Below the pieces are notes generated by a model, which did no database searches, was not told the DNA's origin, and saw only the letters and a program-made list of their open reading frames with translations. Of a stretch of 64,000 nt of DNA, positions 1 through 9,630 are shown one piece after another. The number at the start of each line of letters is the position of its first letter. Position 1 is the stretch's first letter. Position numbers and translations under genes: made by a program. The stretch lies in contig CAVVFO010000002.1 in the NCBI GenBank assembly GCA_963747595.1, forward strand, positions 1,922,001-1,986,000, written 5' to 3'. This stretch comes from Oleiagrimonas sp963747595 (GTDB lineage: Bacteria; Pseudomonadota; Gammaproteobacteria; Xanthomonadales; Rhodanobacteraceae).

Positions 1-459
1 GTGCTGAGCAAGACGCTGTACATGGTCTCGGGATGGCATCCGGCAGGATGGAACTTCATCGGCCTGAGCGGACACGCCGCGTTTTCGTTCCTGTTCTGGC
101 CGTCAGCCGGCGCCCTCGTGAGTGGTCGCAGCCGAACCGCTCGTGCTGCCATGATCGCGCTGGGGGCGTGTTTCGCGCTCGCCATCTCGGTCGCGAGCTG
201 GGTATTGCGCGATCATTCCATGGTGGAGCTTGTTCTGGGAGGGCTGTGGGGCGCGTTGATCAGCACGGTCTTTCTGGCACGCACCTGGCGGCAGATGACA
301 TGCGCGCCGATGCCGCGCAAGTGGATGATCGCCAGCGCGGCGCTGTGGATGGTGATTGCCTTTGGTCACACGTTTCCATCCACACGCATGATGCGCTGGA
401 TCGCATCGCATGCGAGCGGGCACGCGACGGTGCATACGCGCAGCAGCCTGAATCTCTGA
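1..459 (+). CDS. PAP2-family membrane phosphatase, 5' part cut by window edge
   Basis: C-terminal part of a PAP2-superfamily (type 2 phosphatidic acid phosphatase / undecaprenyl pyrophosphatase-like) integral membrane protein. The frame is open to the window edge, so the GTG at base 1 need not be the real start. SGH at residues 23-25 matches the family's second motif; S66, H72 and E76 fit the third motif (S-R-x5-H-x3-D), but with Glu where Asp is usual. Hydrophobic stretches surround both motifs. The arginine-rich first motif would lie outside the window. Lipid-phosphate phosphatases of this type recycle polyprenyl carriers, which would suit an EPS locus, but that link is inference. The E76 substitution leaves activity uncertain. 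Confidence 0.7.
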   Translation: MLSKTLYMVSGWHPAGWNFIGLSGHAAFSFLFWPSAGALVSGRSRTARAAMIALGACFALAISVASWVLRDHSMVELVLGGLWGALISTVFLARTWRQMTCAPMPRKWMIASAALWMVIAFGHTFPSTRMMRWIASHASGHATVHTRSSLNL

Positions 460-585
460 AATGCACCTCGGCAAGAAGCTTGATGCTTCCACAGGTGGCA
501 GGCGGTGGTACGGGGTACAGGTCAGCCGGAAGGCCATGGCAAGGCGCTCCCAAAGAGTGCTCCGGGGCGCGCTGATGTCGCAGCC

Positions 586-724
586 GTCGGGATTCTTTAC
601 ATTTTGGTGCAGCATCCCGCGAGCTCCTGGAGTGCACGGAAACAGGCGCAAACGCCCACTGGGGAAGAAGATGCCAACTGCGCATATGGATGTGCGTGTC
701 CGCGAGATGTCGGGATTTTTTACA
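586..724 (+). promoter_or_regulatory. Two near-identical 16-bp upstream elements, candidate PrsR sites
   Basis: GTCGGGATTCTTTACA at 586-601 and GTCGGGATTTTTTACA at 709-724 differ at one base, lie in the same orientation 123 bp apart, and sit about 80-200 bp upstream of a sigma-54 promoter. That is where an enhancer-binding regulator would bind. The sigma-54 activator PrsR is encoded 4.5 kb downstream. A weaker, partial look-alike occurs near 814-834. Repeat and position are seen; PrsR binding is inference. Confidence 0.6.
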
Positions 725-787
725 CCTCTTCATGCATCACGCAGACATCTCCCGTGAAAGCCCCTGCAAATCAGTCAATTGGATGTG

Positions 788-803
788 TGGCTCGAAACTT
801 GCT
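788..803 (+). promoter_or_regulatory. Sigma-54 (RpoN) promoter of the PEP-CTERM gene
   Basis: TGGCTCGAAACTTGCT matches the RpoN consensus TGGCACGRNNNTTGCW at all but one position. The invariant GG (789-790) and GC (801-802) are exactly 10 bp apart. Transcription would start near 815, giving a leader of roughly 45 nt before the ATG at 858. PEP-CTERM genes under PrsK/PrsR control in other bacteria are known to need RpoN. Confidence 0.85.
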
Positions 804-857
804 TGAAAACACCTACGGGAATCCTTGTTTTACATGACCATCCAAAGGAACAAGCAC

Positions 858-1712
858 ATGAAGACGTATGCCTATCTGGGAGCCGTCGGCTTGGCGGCTG
901 CGAGTCTGTTTGCAGCGCAAGCCTCTGCCACCACCGTCTGCGCGACGGCCCCGGCCACCGGCACCCAAACCATGGGTTCGCCCGTGTGTATCGCCCCTTC
1001 AGGCACGGACGGGGCGGGCACGGGACTGCAGGATCAGCTGAATGACATGACGTCGGGGGGCCCGGGCATCGATGTCTATCATGATCAGACCTCTGCCAGT
1101 GCCTACTGGACCGTGGGTGCATCGGGCGTGAGCGAAAACAACCTCATGCTGGAAATCGCCGGCAACGCCGGCCAGAATTCCTTCGGCATTTTCGACCCCA
1201 CCCACCCGGAAACCGCCGTGCAGCTGTTTGCGGGCGCCGCAAACGCAGGCGAAAGAACCCAGCTGAACTTTCTCGGCCATGGCATCTACCGGGCCAACTA
1301 CATGAGCGAGGATGGTGCTTACCTGGGCACGTCCGGAAAAGTCACCTTCGGTTCGCAGAACCTGTTCGGCTATTACCTGTCCGGGCCGGGTGGAACCTTC
1401 TATTCCGTCCCCGGGCTGAACTCCGACGGCATGCGGCACATGGTGGCGCTTGCAGGCGATGGCGCGACCAAACTCAACCATGCGCCCTTCCTTGCCAACG
1501 AGTACCTGCTGGCCTGGGAAGACGCGACCGCCACCAACTCGGACAGGGACTACAACGATTTCGTGGTGATGGTGGAATCGGTCAAGCCGGTACCGGAACC
1601 CGCGGTGTTGGGGCTGTTCGGGCTTGGTCTGCTGTTGATCGGCGGATTCACGGCGCTGCGTCGCCAGCGCGACATGTCCCGGCAGCCGGCGTTTGCATCC
1701 GAGACAGATTGA
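858..1712 (+). CDS. PEP-CTERM sorting domain protein with DUF4114-like domain
   Basis: Secreted 284-residue substrate of the exosortase encoded at 45-47 kb. The ATG at 858 is chosen over upstream in-frame codons because AAAGGAAC lies 8 bp before it and a clean signal peptide follows (lysine at 2, hydrophobic 5-20, likely cut after A24). Residues about 60-235 form a secreted domain ending in LAWEDATATNSDRDYNDFV, typical of DUF4114. The C terminus is a classic PEP-CTERM tail: VPEP at 245-248, a Gly/Leu-rich membrane segment, then RRQR, here with an unusually long polar extension of about 15 residues. Family knowledge: XrtA cuts such tails at the inner membrane. Transcribed alone from the sigma-54 promoter. 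Confidence 0.93.
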   Translation: MKTYAYLGAVGLAAASLFAAQASATTVCATAPATGTQTMGSPVCIAPSGTDGAGTGLQDQLNDMTSGGPGIDVYHDQTSASAYWTVGASGVSENNLMLEIAGNAGQNSFGIFDPTHPETAVQLFAGAANAGERTQLNFLGHGIYRANYMSEDGAYLGTSGKVTFGSQNLFGYYLSGPGGTFYSVPGLNSDGMRHMVALAGDGATKLNHAPFLANEYLLAWEDATATNSDRDYNDFVVMVESVKPVPEPAVLGLFGLGLLLIGGFTALRRQRDMSRQPAFASETD

Positions 1713-1937
1713 ACGGCGCTCGACGGGAGGTGGTCCGTCAGTCTCTGGCGGGCCATTTGCGTGTCAGAGATTCGCTTGGCGGGTCGCCCCGCGGCGTCGT
1801 GAACGCCGGCACAGGCTGCCCGGAATGCGACCTTGTCTTACCTGAAGATTGGCACGCGTCCGGGGAACCCGGGCCCACCATGCAGATGACGCCACTGGTA
1901 CACTCGACGCAAAAAGGAATTCGGGGGCTTATCTATC

Positions 1938-3099
1938 ATGACGCAGCTCAGGATCGACTTGATCGCAGCCGCGCGGCCGAACTTCATGAAAGTGGCGCCG
2001 CTGTTCCACGCGCTGCACAAGCAACCGTGGTGCCAGCTACGCCTGGTGCATACCGGCCAGCACTACGACAAGAACATGTCAGAAGCTTTTTTCCGTGATC
2101 TGCGATTGCCGCAGCCGGACCTGCATCTCGGTGTAGGCAGCGGCAGCCACGCGGAACAGACGGCGAATGTGATGCTCGCCTACGAAGCCGCCTGCGTTGC
2201 GGACCGCCCGGACCTGATCGTGGTGGTCGGGGATGTCAATTCAACAGTCGCCTGCGCGCTGGTCGGATCGAAATTGCACATTCCGGTGGCACACCTGGAG
2301 GCGGGGTTGCGCAGCCGTGATCGACGGATGCCCGAGGAAATCAACCGGCTGGCGACGGATGCCATCGCCGACATCCTCTGGACGCCGTCGCCGGACGGGG
2401 ACGAGAACCTCACCGCCGAGGGCGTGCCGCCGGAAAGGATCACGCGCGTCGGCAACATCATGATCGATTCCTACGAGCTCATGCGCGAACGCATCGAGGC
2501 CAGTCGCGAACGGCACCAACTCGGGCTCGAGGGACGCGATTACGGCGTGGTCACCCTGCACCGTCCCTCCAACGTGGATGCCCCCGCACCACTCGCGGAA
2601 CTGGTGGCCCAACTGACGGGCATCGCGGCGCGGCTGCCTCTGGTGTTTCCGGTGCACCCGCGCACGCGCAAGAATCTTGAAGCCTTCGGTCTCTGGACCG
2701 AGCTTGCCGGGGCTCCCGGCCTGCAGGTCATCGAGCCGCTGGGATACGTGGATTTCATGAACCTCGTCTGCGGCGCACGTCTGGCCATCACGGATTCGGG
2801 GGGCATCCAGGAGGAGACCACCTATCTGGGCATTCCCTGCCTGACGTTGCGCACCACGACCGAGCGCCCGATTACCATCAGCGAGGGCACCAATCGGCTG
2901 GTGACCGGTGCGGAGCTCAGTGGCACCGTGGACAGGATTCTCGCCGGTCACTGGACCCAGGGGCGCAAGCCCGACCTCTGGGACGGACAGACCGCTAGCG
3001 CGAGTGGCAGCCGACATTCGCCGCCGCCTGCTGACCACGCAAAACGCCATTGCCACGGACGCCGGGCCGTCCAGTCAACGCGCCATGGGCAACACCTGA
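1938..3099 (+). CDS. wecB: UDP-N-acetylglucosamine 2-epimerase (non-hydrolysing), one frame break
   Basis: Interconverts UDP-GlcNAc and UDP-ManNAc in the cytoplasm, supplying ManNAc-type sugars for the polymer. Family motifs: AARPNFMK near the N terminus, HTGQHYD, HLEAGLRSRD, RMPEEINR, VTLHRPSNVD and ITDSGGIQEE. Length after correction (about 386 aa) is normal. Near 2995 the frame shifts: the open frame runs on without homology to 3932, whereas dropping one base restores GQTAARVAADIRRRLL and a stop at 3097-3099. A real lesion would alter only the last ~35 residues, so the enzyme might still work; a consensus error is equally likely. wecB is a frequent partner of exosortase loci. Start ATG 1938 follows a purine-rich AAAAAGGAATTCGGGGG. 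Confidence 0.88.
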
Positions 3100-3165
3100 A
3101 CCGGGAACGCGCATGTATCCGCTCGAGCGCAGATAACCAAGCCGCAGGACAGGCTTCATCCACAT

Positions 3166-5247
3166 ATGCACAGCATCGTCATCGCCAGCTATCTGACTGC
3201 CGCCGCGGCGTTTCTCGCGGGGTCGGTGTTGCTGGGTGTTGCCTGGCGTGGCCAGCGGACCGGCGCGCTGCTGATCCTGGCCACGGTGGTCATGACCCTG
3301 TGGGGCGCATTTCTGGCGTGGGCCGAGTGGCAGCATGCCGCGCCCGCCAACTGGTTGCTGCTGGCCGAAGTGCTGCGCTACGGCGCATGGCTCGTTTTCG
3401 TGAGCGCGCTGTTCGGTGCCTGGCCGATGGCCGGCCTGCTGCGCGGGTTGCGCATCTTCGTCCATGCGCTGTGGGTGGTGCTGGCGCTTTACTGCCTGTG
3501 GCCGGCGACCGGCTTGCAGCACACCGCCGCGCTGTCGTTCAGCGTCAATGTACCCATGATCGGCGTGCTGGTTCTCGCCCTCGTCGGCGTGGTGTTTCTC
3601 GAACAGATCTACCGCAACATCGACCCGGAACAGCGCTGGGCGCTCAAGTTCCTGCTGATCGCGCTGGGGTTGCTGTTTGCCTACGACATCTTCCTGTACT
3701 CCTACGCGGTGCTTTACCGGCAGTTCAATCTGAGCACCTGGGCGGCGCGCGGATTCATCAATGCGTTGCTGGCTCCACTGTTGCTGGTGACGGCGGCACG
3801 CAACCGGGAGTGGTCGCTGAACGTGGGGATCTCGCGGGGCGCGGTATTCTATTCGACCAGCCTGCTGGTGGCCGCGTTCTACATCATCGCCACGGCGATC
3901 GGCGGTTATTACGTCCGTCTGTACGGGGGTGACTGGGGCCGGGTTGCGGAAATCACGCTCATTTGCTTTGCATTGCTGATCGTGGTGCTGATCGCCTCCT
4001 CCGGTCAGGCGCGATCGCGTCTGCGGGTGTTCCTGCACAAGCATTTCTTCAGTCTGCGTCACGACTACCGCGAGCAATGGCTGCGTCTGACGGCCACGCT
4101 GTCCGCCAGCGACATGGAGCTGCCGTTGCGCGCAGTCCGTGCCATGGCGCAGATCATGGACAGCCCAGCCGGCGTGCTGTTCACGCGCAGCGAGGCCGAT
4201 GAATTCGGGGTGGACGTGCGCTGGAACATGCCCACGCCGCCCGGCCTGAAGTTCCCGGCACAGGCGCCGGCGTTGCAGTTCATGCGCGAACGCCGCTGGA
4301 TTTACGATTTGGACCAACCGCCGCCGCTGAACGATGATGGCCGCCGCGTGCCGCGCGAATTGGCAGACCTGCCGCACGCCTGGCTGGTGGCACCGCTGGT
4401 GCTGGAAGATCGGCTCATCGGATTCGTGGTGCTGGCGCAGGCACGGGCGCGGCGCGCGCTCGATTGGGAGGATATCGATCTGCTTCGGGCTGCCGGCACT
4501 CAAGTGGCCAGCACACTGGCGCAGGCGGCCGATGCGCAGCGCCTGGCGGAGGCACGCCAGTTCGAAGGGTTCAACCGGCTTACCGCGTTCCTGATGCACG
4601 ACCTCAAGAATGTCGCCGCCCAGCAGTCGCTGCTGCTGCAGAACGCCGAACGCCACAAGCACAATCCGGCGTTCGTGGACGACATGCTGACCACCGTGGA
4701 AAATTCGGTGAATCGTATCTCACGTCTGCTCCAGCAGTTGCGCGGCGATGCCACGCCGGCGGCGCACGCCCGCGTGCAGCTCGCCGCAGTGCTCGACAAG
4801 GCGCTTGACACGTGCCGCGGACACGCACCCTGCCCGGACTACACCCCGTCAGCAGAGGAGGTATGGGTCCGGGCGGACACCGACCAGCTGGCCACGGTGC
4901 TGGGCCACGTGATCCGCAACGCCCAGGATGCGGCGGCGACCCACGGTCATGTGGCGCTGAGAGTCCGGCACGCCCCCGACCACGCCACCATCGAGATCGA
5001 GGACGACGGCGCCGGCATGGACGAGGACTTCATCCGTGACCGGTTGTTCCAGCCATTTTTCACCACCAAGGCGAGCAAGGGTATGGGGATTGGGGCCTAT
5101 CAGGCGCGCGAGTACGTGCGTTCACTGGGCGGTGCGATGAGCGTGAACAGCACGCCCGGCCAGGGCACCGTGTTCTTCATCCGTTTGCCGCTGGCCGAGC
5201 CTGCCGGCGATACCACCGTGGCTGAAACGTTGAGGGCCGCCTCATGA
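3166..5247 (+). CDS. prsK: PEP-CTERM system histidine kinase PrsK
   Basis: Membrane sensor kinase (693 aa) partnering PrsR. Residues 1-290 hold about eight hydrophobic segments; a GAF-like domain follows (about 310-450); the phosphoacceptor is in FLMHDLKN (H478), an atypical motif typical of PrsK. The ATPase domain shows IRNAQDAA (N box, about 584), DDGAGMDEDF and a GMGIGAYQAR G box. Known role: with PrsR and RpoN it controls PEP-CTERM gene transcription in floc-forming bacteria. The stop overlaps the prsR start by 4 bp (ATGA), so the two are translationally coupled. The signal sensed is unknown. Confidence 0.95.
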   Translation: MHSIVIASYLTAAAAFLAGSVLLGVAWRGQRTGALLILATVVMTLWGAFLAWAEWQHAAPANWLLLAEVLRYGAWLVFVSALFGAWPMAGLLRGLRIFVHALWVVLALYCLWPATGLQHTAALSFSVNVPMIGVLVLALVGVVFLEQIYRNIDPEQRWALKFLLIALGLLFAYDIFLYSYAVLYRQFNLSTWAARGFINALLAPLLLVTAARNREWSLNVGISRGAVFYSTSLLVAAFYIIATAIGGYYVRLYGGDWGRVAEITLICFALLIVVLIASSGQARSRLRVFLHKHFFSLRHDYREQWLRLTATLSASDMELPLRAVRAMAQIMDSPAGVLFTRSEADEFGVDVRWNMPTPPGLKFPAQAPALQFMRERRWIYDLDQPPPLNDDGRRVPRELADLPHAWLVAPLVLEDRLIGFVVLAQARARRALDWEDIDLLRAAGTQVASTLAQAADAQRLAEARQFEGFNRLTAFLMHDLKNVAAQQSLLLQNAERHKHNPAFVDDMLTTVENSVNRISRLLQQLRGDATPAAHARVQLAAVLDKALDTCRGHAPCPDYTPSAEEVWVRADTDQLATVLGHVIRNAQDAAATHGHVALRVRHAPDHATIEIEDDGAGMDEDFIRDRLFQPFFTTKASKGMGIGAYQAREYVRSLGGAMSVNSTPGQGTVFFIRLPLAEPAGDTTVAETLRAAS

Positions 5248-6608
5248 GCGACGCAAAGCGCTGCCTTTTGGTGGTCGAGGATGATGCCGGTCTGCAGCGC
5301 CAGTTGCGCTGGAGCTTCGAGGATTACGACGTGGTCGTGGCGGATGACCGGGCATCGGCACTGGATCAGCTGCGCCGCCAGACGCCGGCGGTGGTGCTGC
5401 AGGATCTGGGCCTGCCCCCGGATGCGGCCGGTACCGCCGAGGGCTTCGCCACCATCACGGACATCCTGCAGGAGGCTCCGCACACCAAGATCATCGTGGT
5501 CACCGGCAACGGCGACCGCGACAACGCCGTCAAGTCCATTGGCTGCGGCGCCTACGATTTCTGCTCCAAGCCCCTGGATCTGGACGTTCTGCGCCTGATC
5601 GTGGATCGCGCGTTCCGGGTGCATGAACTGGAGGCCGAAAACCGCGCGCTCAGGAGCCAGTCGACGGCAGCGCTCGACGGCATCGTCGGCAACAGCGAGG
5701 CCATTCGCGACGCCTGCCGGCTGGTGGAAAAGGTCAGCCCCTCCAATGCCACCGTCCTGCTGCTGGGCGAGACCGGTACCGGCAAGGAGTTGTTCGCGCG
5801 GGCGGTGCATCGGCTGAGCACGCGGCCTAACGGGCCGTTCGTGGCCATCAACTGCGCTGCCATTCCCGAAAACCTGCTGGAGGCCGAGCTGTTCGGCTAC
5901 GAAAGAGGCGCGTATACGGGCGCCCACAAGCAGACCAAGGGAAAGATCGAAATGGCCGCCAACGGCAGCCTCCTGCTCGACGAGATCGGCGACATGCCGA
6001 TTGCGCTGCAGGGCAAGCTGTTGCGTTTCTTCGAGGAGCGGGTGGTGGAACGGATCGGCGGTCGCACACTGATCCCGGTGGACGTGCGCATCATCTGTGC
6101 CACGCATCAGGACCTGCCGGCGCTGATCCGTGACGGGCGCTTCCGTGAAGACCTGTTCTATCGCGTCAGCGAAGTGACCATCAAGCTTCCGCCGCTGCGC
6201 GAGCGCGTGGGTGATGCCGTGCCGCTGGCACGGCATTTCCTCGACGAGGCCGCCAGTCGCCACGGCCGCGCCATTCGCGGCTTTACCGCGAAGGCGCTCA
6301 AGACCATCGAGGCGTATCCTTGGCGCGGCAACGTGCGCGAGCTGGAGAACGCCATCAACAGTGCGGTCATCATGGCCGATGGCAAGCAGATCGGGCTCGA
6401 GGCATTGCACCTGGGGACGGTCGGGAGCGAGGACGTCCTGAGCCTGCACGAGGTGCGCGCGGAGGCCGAAAAGCACGCCATCCAGAGGGCGCTGACCAAT
6501 GCACGCGGCAATCTTTCGCGGGCGGCGACCCTGCTCGGTGTCAGCCGCCCCACGCTCTACGATCTTCTGGACAAGTACGGCCTGAAAAAAACCACCGATA
6601 CCGGGTGA
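5244..6608 (+). CDS. prsR: PEP-CTERM system sigma-54 response regulator PrsR
   Basis: NtrC-class activator, 454 aa. Receiver domain at 1-120 with phosphoacceptor D54; AAA+ domain with Walker A GETGTGKE (175-182) and GAYTGA (222-227), the loop that contacts sigma-54 (Tyr for the common Phe). A Fis-type helix-turn-helix ends the protein (NLSRAATLLGVSRPTLYDLL). It would bind upstream repeats and open RpoN promoters such as the one at 788-803. Start overlaps prsK; 45 bp separate it from prsT. Intact. Confidence 0.96.
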   Translation: MSDAKRCLLVVEDDAGLQRQLRWSFEDYDVVVADDRASALDQLRRQTPAVVLQDLGLPPDAAGTAEGFATITDILQEAPHTKIIVVTGNGDRDNAVKSIGCGAYDFCSKPLDLDVLRLIVDRAFRVHELEAENRALRSQSTAALDGIVGNSEAIRDACRLVEKVSPSNATVLLLGETGTGKELFARAVHRLSTRPNGPFVAINCAAIPENLLEAELFGYERGAYTGAHKQTKGKIEMAANGSLLLDEIGDMPIALQGKLLRFFEERVVERIGGRTLIPVDVRIICATHQDLPALIRDGRFREDLFYRVSEVTIKLPPLRERVGDAVPLARHFLDEAASRHGRAIRGFTAKALKTIEAYPWRGNVRELENAINSAVIMADGKQIGLEALHLGTVGSEDVLSLHEVRAEAEKHAIQRALTNARGNLSRAATLLGVSRPTLYDLLDKYGLKKTTDTG

Positions 6609-6653
6609 CGCCACGCGGATTGCTGCATCAAGAAACCTCTGAGGGATAAAGAC

Positions 6654-9491
6654 ATGCGCTTGATCAAGCTGAACACGTGGCCGGTGCGCCACGCCTTGAC
6701 ACTGCTTTGCCTCGGCCTGCTGCTGAACGGCTGCGGCCTGGTCGGCGGACACGGCAACCTCGATGCCGGTGTCAAATACCAGACCCAGGGGAAGTATCGC
6801 GCGGCCTATATCGAGGCCAAGAAGGCTCTGCAGCGCAACCAGAAGAGTGGCGCCGCCTGGTTGCTGCTGGGCAAGGCCTCGCTGATGCTCGGCAACCCGA
6901 AGGATGCCCTGAGCGACCTGCAGAAGGCTCGGGCCAACGGCGTGCCGAAGGCACAATGGGTGGTGCCGATGGGACGCGTTCTGCAAGTGAATCAGCAGTA
7001 CCAGAAGCTGCTCGACACGGTGTCAGCCGACACGCTCACGGACCCGAAGATCAAGGCCCGCGTGGACGTGCTGCGCGGTGACGCCCACCTGGGCCTGAAA
7101 CAGCTTGACCAGGCGAAGCAGTCGTATCAGGCCGCGTTGACCCTGGACCCGAAGGACCCGCTCGCGCTTGTGGGTCTCGCCAAGGCAGCGGCGACCGCCA
7201 AGGATCTGGATTCCGCCAACACGTATGTACAGCAGGCGCTGGCGGTGGCCCCGGAAAATCCGCAGGTCTGGATGGTCAAGGGTGAGCTGGCCCTCAATAA
7301 CCAGGACTTCGCGGGTGCCGAATCGGATTACCAGAAAGTGCTGGGCTTCAAGGACCTGCACTGGTTGCCGCAGGAGCACTTTTACGCATTGACGCGACTG
7401 GCCAATGCCCAGGTACGGCAGGGCCAGTTCGATCAGGCCCTGAAGAACATCCAGACACTGGAGAAAATGTCGCCACAGCAACCCTACCCGCACTATCTGC
7501 ACGCGGTGGTGCTGTACAAGCAGGGGCATCTGGACGATGCGGTGTCGCAGCTTCAGCAGATACTCAGGGGGCAGCCCGACAACGTCCAGGCGCAGCTGCT
7601 CATGGGAGCGGTCAACTATGCGCAGGGCAACTACAGCCAGGCGGAAATGAGCCTCAGCAACGTGATCGGCGTGGACCATGACAATGTCAAGGCCCGCAAA
7701 CTGATGGCATTGACACTCTACAGCGAGGGCCGCTCGCGCCAGGCGCTGACCACGCTGCGACCCGCCATTCAGGGGCACCCCTCCGATGCCGAGCTGCTGG
7801 CGATGCTGCAGAAAGCCGCCGCCGAAGGCGCCAGAAAGTCGGGACCCCAAGCTGCCGCACCGGGCACGGGCACGGGCACGGGCACGGGCAATCCACTCGA
7901 CACCCAGTTCGCGCAAGTGGGCAAGGCCTTCGCCAGCGGGAATGGAGCGGAAGCCATCCGCCTGCTGAAGGAGATGCCCCCAGGCGATGCCTCCGCCGAA
8001 GCGCGACGCACCACCCTGCTGGTCATGGCCTACATGCGCCAAAAGCAGCCGGACCAGGCCGTCAAGACCGCGGCCCTCCATGTCAAAAAGAACCCGGACA
8101 AGAGCGCCGCCCACCTTCTGTATGGCACGGCACTGATTTCCGCCGGCAAGCGCAGCGAAGCGCGGGTCCAGTATTCCAGGGCCTACAAGCTGGACCCGAA
8201 GAACATCGCCGCACTCCTGAGCCTGGGCAGCCTGGATTCACTCGAGGGCCATTACAAGGACGCGGCCAGCCGCTACGACGCGGTGTTGAAACAGGATCCG
8301 CACAACGCAGTGGCCATGACCGCCCTTGGCCGGCTCGCCGCGTTGCAGGGCGACAAGCCGCAGGCCATCAAGCGCTTCGAGCAGGCCATCCACGCGGCAC
8401 CCAAATCCGCTGCTGCGTATGCTGGCCTGGTGGTCCTCTACAGCGAAAGCGGACAATTCGACAAAGCCGTGGGCATCGCCAAACGACTGGTCAAGGCGCT
8501 CCCCGACAATGCGGCGGGACTCAACGCTTTAGGTGCGGCGCAACTCAACGCCGGTCATCATGACGAAGCATTGAAGCCATTGCAGCAAGCGGTGAACCTC
8601 GCCCCCAACGTGCCCTTGTATCGCACCAATCTGGCGCGCGCACAGGTGCTCGCCAAGGACCCCTCGGATGCCAAGGAGAATCTCCTCAAGGTGATCAAGG
8701 CTGACCCCGGTCAGGTGACCGCGGTGACGCTGCTCGCGGTCATGAAGTTGCAGGACCACGACCTCTCCGGCGCGACTGCTCTGGCGCACACGCTGCAGAA
8801 GAAACCCGCCACCAAGGCGGTGGGCTTCAACCTCGAAGGCGATCTCTACATGGCGAACAAGTCCTGGAGCAAAGCCGCCCAGGCCTATCAGCAGGGATTG
8901 AAGGTCCATTACGACCGCGCGCTGGTCGTCAAGAACTTCCTGGCGCTGAGCAAGAGCGGGGCCAGGCAGCCGCAAGTCGTCCTGCATGACTGGTTGGCCA
9001 AACACCCGGACGATGCCGCCGCGCGCCTGCTGTTGGCCCAGTACTATCTCGGCCAGACACAGAACGCACAGGCAGCAGGCCAGTATGAAAAGGTGTTGAA
9101 GCAGTATCCCTCCAACGCCAGTGCGCTCAACAACCTCGCCTGGATTTATACCGAGCAACACAATCCAAAGGCACTGGCATTGGCGAAAAAGGCGTACAAA
9201 CTGGCCCACCAGTCACCTGGTATCGCGGATACCTACGGTTGGGCGCTGATCACCAGCAACCGGTCCGGGGCTGCACTTCCGATTCTTGCCAAGGCGGCCA
9301 AGGCGGCGCCCAAGGCGTCGGTGATCCAATATCATCTCGCCGTGGCCCAGGCGCGTACCGGCGACAAAGCCGCCGCACGGAACACGCTCGAGGCACTGCA
9401 GAAATCAGGGGCCGATTTCCAGGGCAAACAGGCAGCGGAAAAACTCTATCGCGAGCTGGGTGGCGCAGCCGGCGGCAGCGCCGACAAGTAG
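6654..9491 (+). CDS. prsT: PEP-CTERM system TPR-repeat lipoprotein PrsT
   Basis: Large (945 aa) lipoprotein made of many tetratricopeptide repeats. A lipoprotein signal ends in LLLNGC with C27 as the acylation site; Asn after the Leu stretch does not suggest inner-membrane retention, which needs Asp at +2. TPR units (for example LDPKDPLALVGLAKA, APENPQVWMVKGELALNN, LDPKNIAALLSLGSL) run almost to the C terminus, interrupted near residue 402-412 by a PGTGTGTGTG linker. The family is found only with XrtA-type PEP-CTERM systems and probably acts as an envelope scaffold. Third gene of the prsKRT unit; RBS GAGGGATAAAG precedes the ATG. A strong hairpin follows at 9596-9630. Confidence 0.95.
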   Translation: MRLIKLNTWPVRHALTLLCLGLLLNGCGLVGGHGNLDAGVKYQTQGKYRAAYIEAKKALQRNQKSGAAWLLLGKASLMLGNPKDALSDLQKARANGVPKAQWVVPMGRVLQVNQQYQKLLDTVSADTLTDPKIKARVDVLRGDAHLGLKQLDQAKQSYQAALTLDPKDPLALVGLAKAAATAKDLDSANTYVQQALAVAPENPQVWMVKGELALNNQDFAGAESDYQKVLGFKDLHWLPQEHFYALTRLANAQVRQGQFDQALKNIQTLEKMSPQQPYPHYLHAVVLYKQGHLDDAVSQLQQILRGQPDNVQAQLLMGAVNYAQGNYSQAEMSLSNVIGVDHDNVKARKLMALTLYSEGRSRQALTTLRPAIQGHPSDAELLAMLQKAAAEGARKSGPQAAAPGTGTGTGTGNPLDTQFAQVGKAFASGNGAEAIRLLKEMPPGDASAEARRTTLLVMAYMRQKQPDQAVKTAALHVKKNPDKSAAHLLYGTALISAGKRSEARVQYSRAYKLDPKNIAALLSLGSLDSLEGHYKDAASRYDAVLKQDPHNAVAMTALGRLAALQGDKPQAIKRFEQAIHAAPKSAAAYAGLVVLYSESGQFDKAVGIAKRLVKALPDNAAGLNALGAAQLNAGHHDEALKPLQQAVNLAPNVPLYRTNLARAQVLAKDPSDAKENLLKVIKADPGQVTAVTLLAVMKLQDHDLSGATALAHTLQKKPATKAVGFNLEGDLYMANKSWSKAAQAYQQGLKVHYDRALVVKNFLALSKSGARQPQVVLHDWLAKHPDDAAARLLLAQYYLGQTQNAQAAGQYEKVLKQYPSNASALNNLAWIYTEQHNPKALALAKKAYKLAHQSPGIADTYGWALITSNRSGAALPILAKAAKAAPKASVIQYHLAVAQARTGDKAAARNTLEALQKSGADFQGKQAAEKLYRELGGAAGGSADK
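7861..7890 (+). repeat. Five tandem CGGGCA hexamers inside prsT
   Basis: Five exact copies of CGGGCA encode the Gly-Thr linker between the two TPR halves of PrsT. Because the unit is six bases, copy-number change keeps the frame and only lengthens or shortens the linker. Confidence 0.9.
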
Positions 9492-9595
9492 CGTCATCTC
9501 CCGCACCACCGCGACGCCTCCCCGCCTCCGCCTCCGCCGGACGGACGGACGGCAGGAGCGTGAAGGTGGCTGAAGCATCAATCGGTTGACGCGAA

Positions 9596-9630
9596 CACCC
9601 GCGCCCTCCTGCAAAAGGAAGGCGCGGGTG
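9596..9630 (+). terminator. Strong hairpin after prsT
   Basis: CACCCGCGCC (9596-9605) pairs perfectly with GGCGCGGGTG (9621-9630); four more pairs (TCCT/AGGA) extend the stem beyond one mismatch, leaving a 5-nt loop. No U-tract follows, so it may be a weak terminator or an mRNA-stabilising structure. Confidence 0.6.

Noticed and set aside
814..834. Third copy of the upstream 16-bp element
   Set aside because: Only partial similarity (CGGGAATCC then TTTACA), and it lies downstream of the promoter.
1848..1865. Possible sigma-54 site before wecB (TTGGCACGCG)
   Set aside because: The -24 half is good but there is no GC at the required 10-bp spacing.
2995..4662. Long minus-strand open frame (555 codons) opposite prsK
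   Set aside because: Composition is Gln/Arg/His-rich with no domain, and it lies antisense to a well-supported kinase; typical shadow of high-GC coding DNA.
5100..6986. 628-codon minus-strand open frame opposite prsR
   Set aside because: No recognisable motif; prsR on the other strand has complete family motifs.
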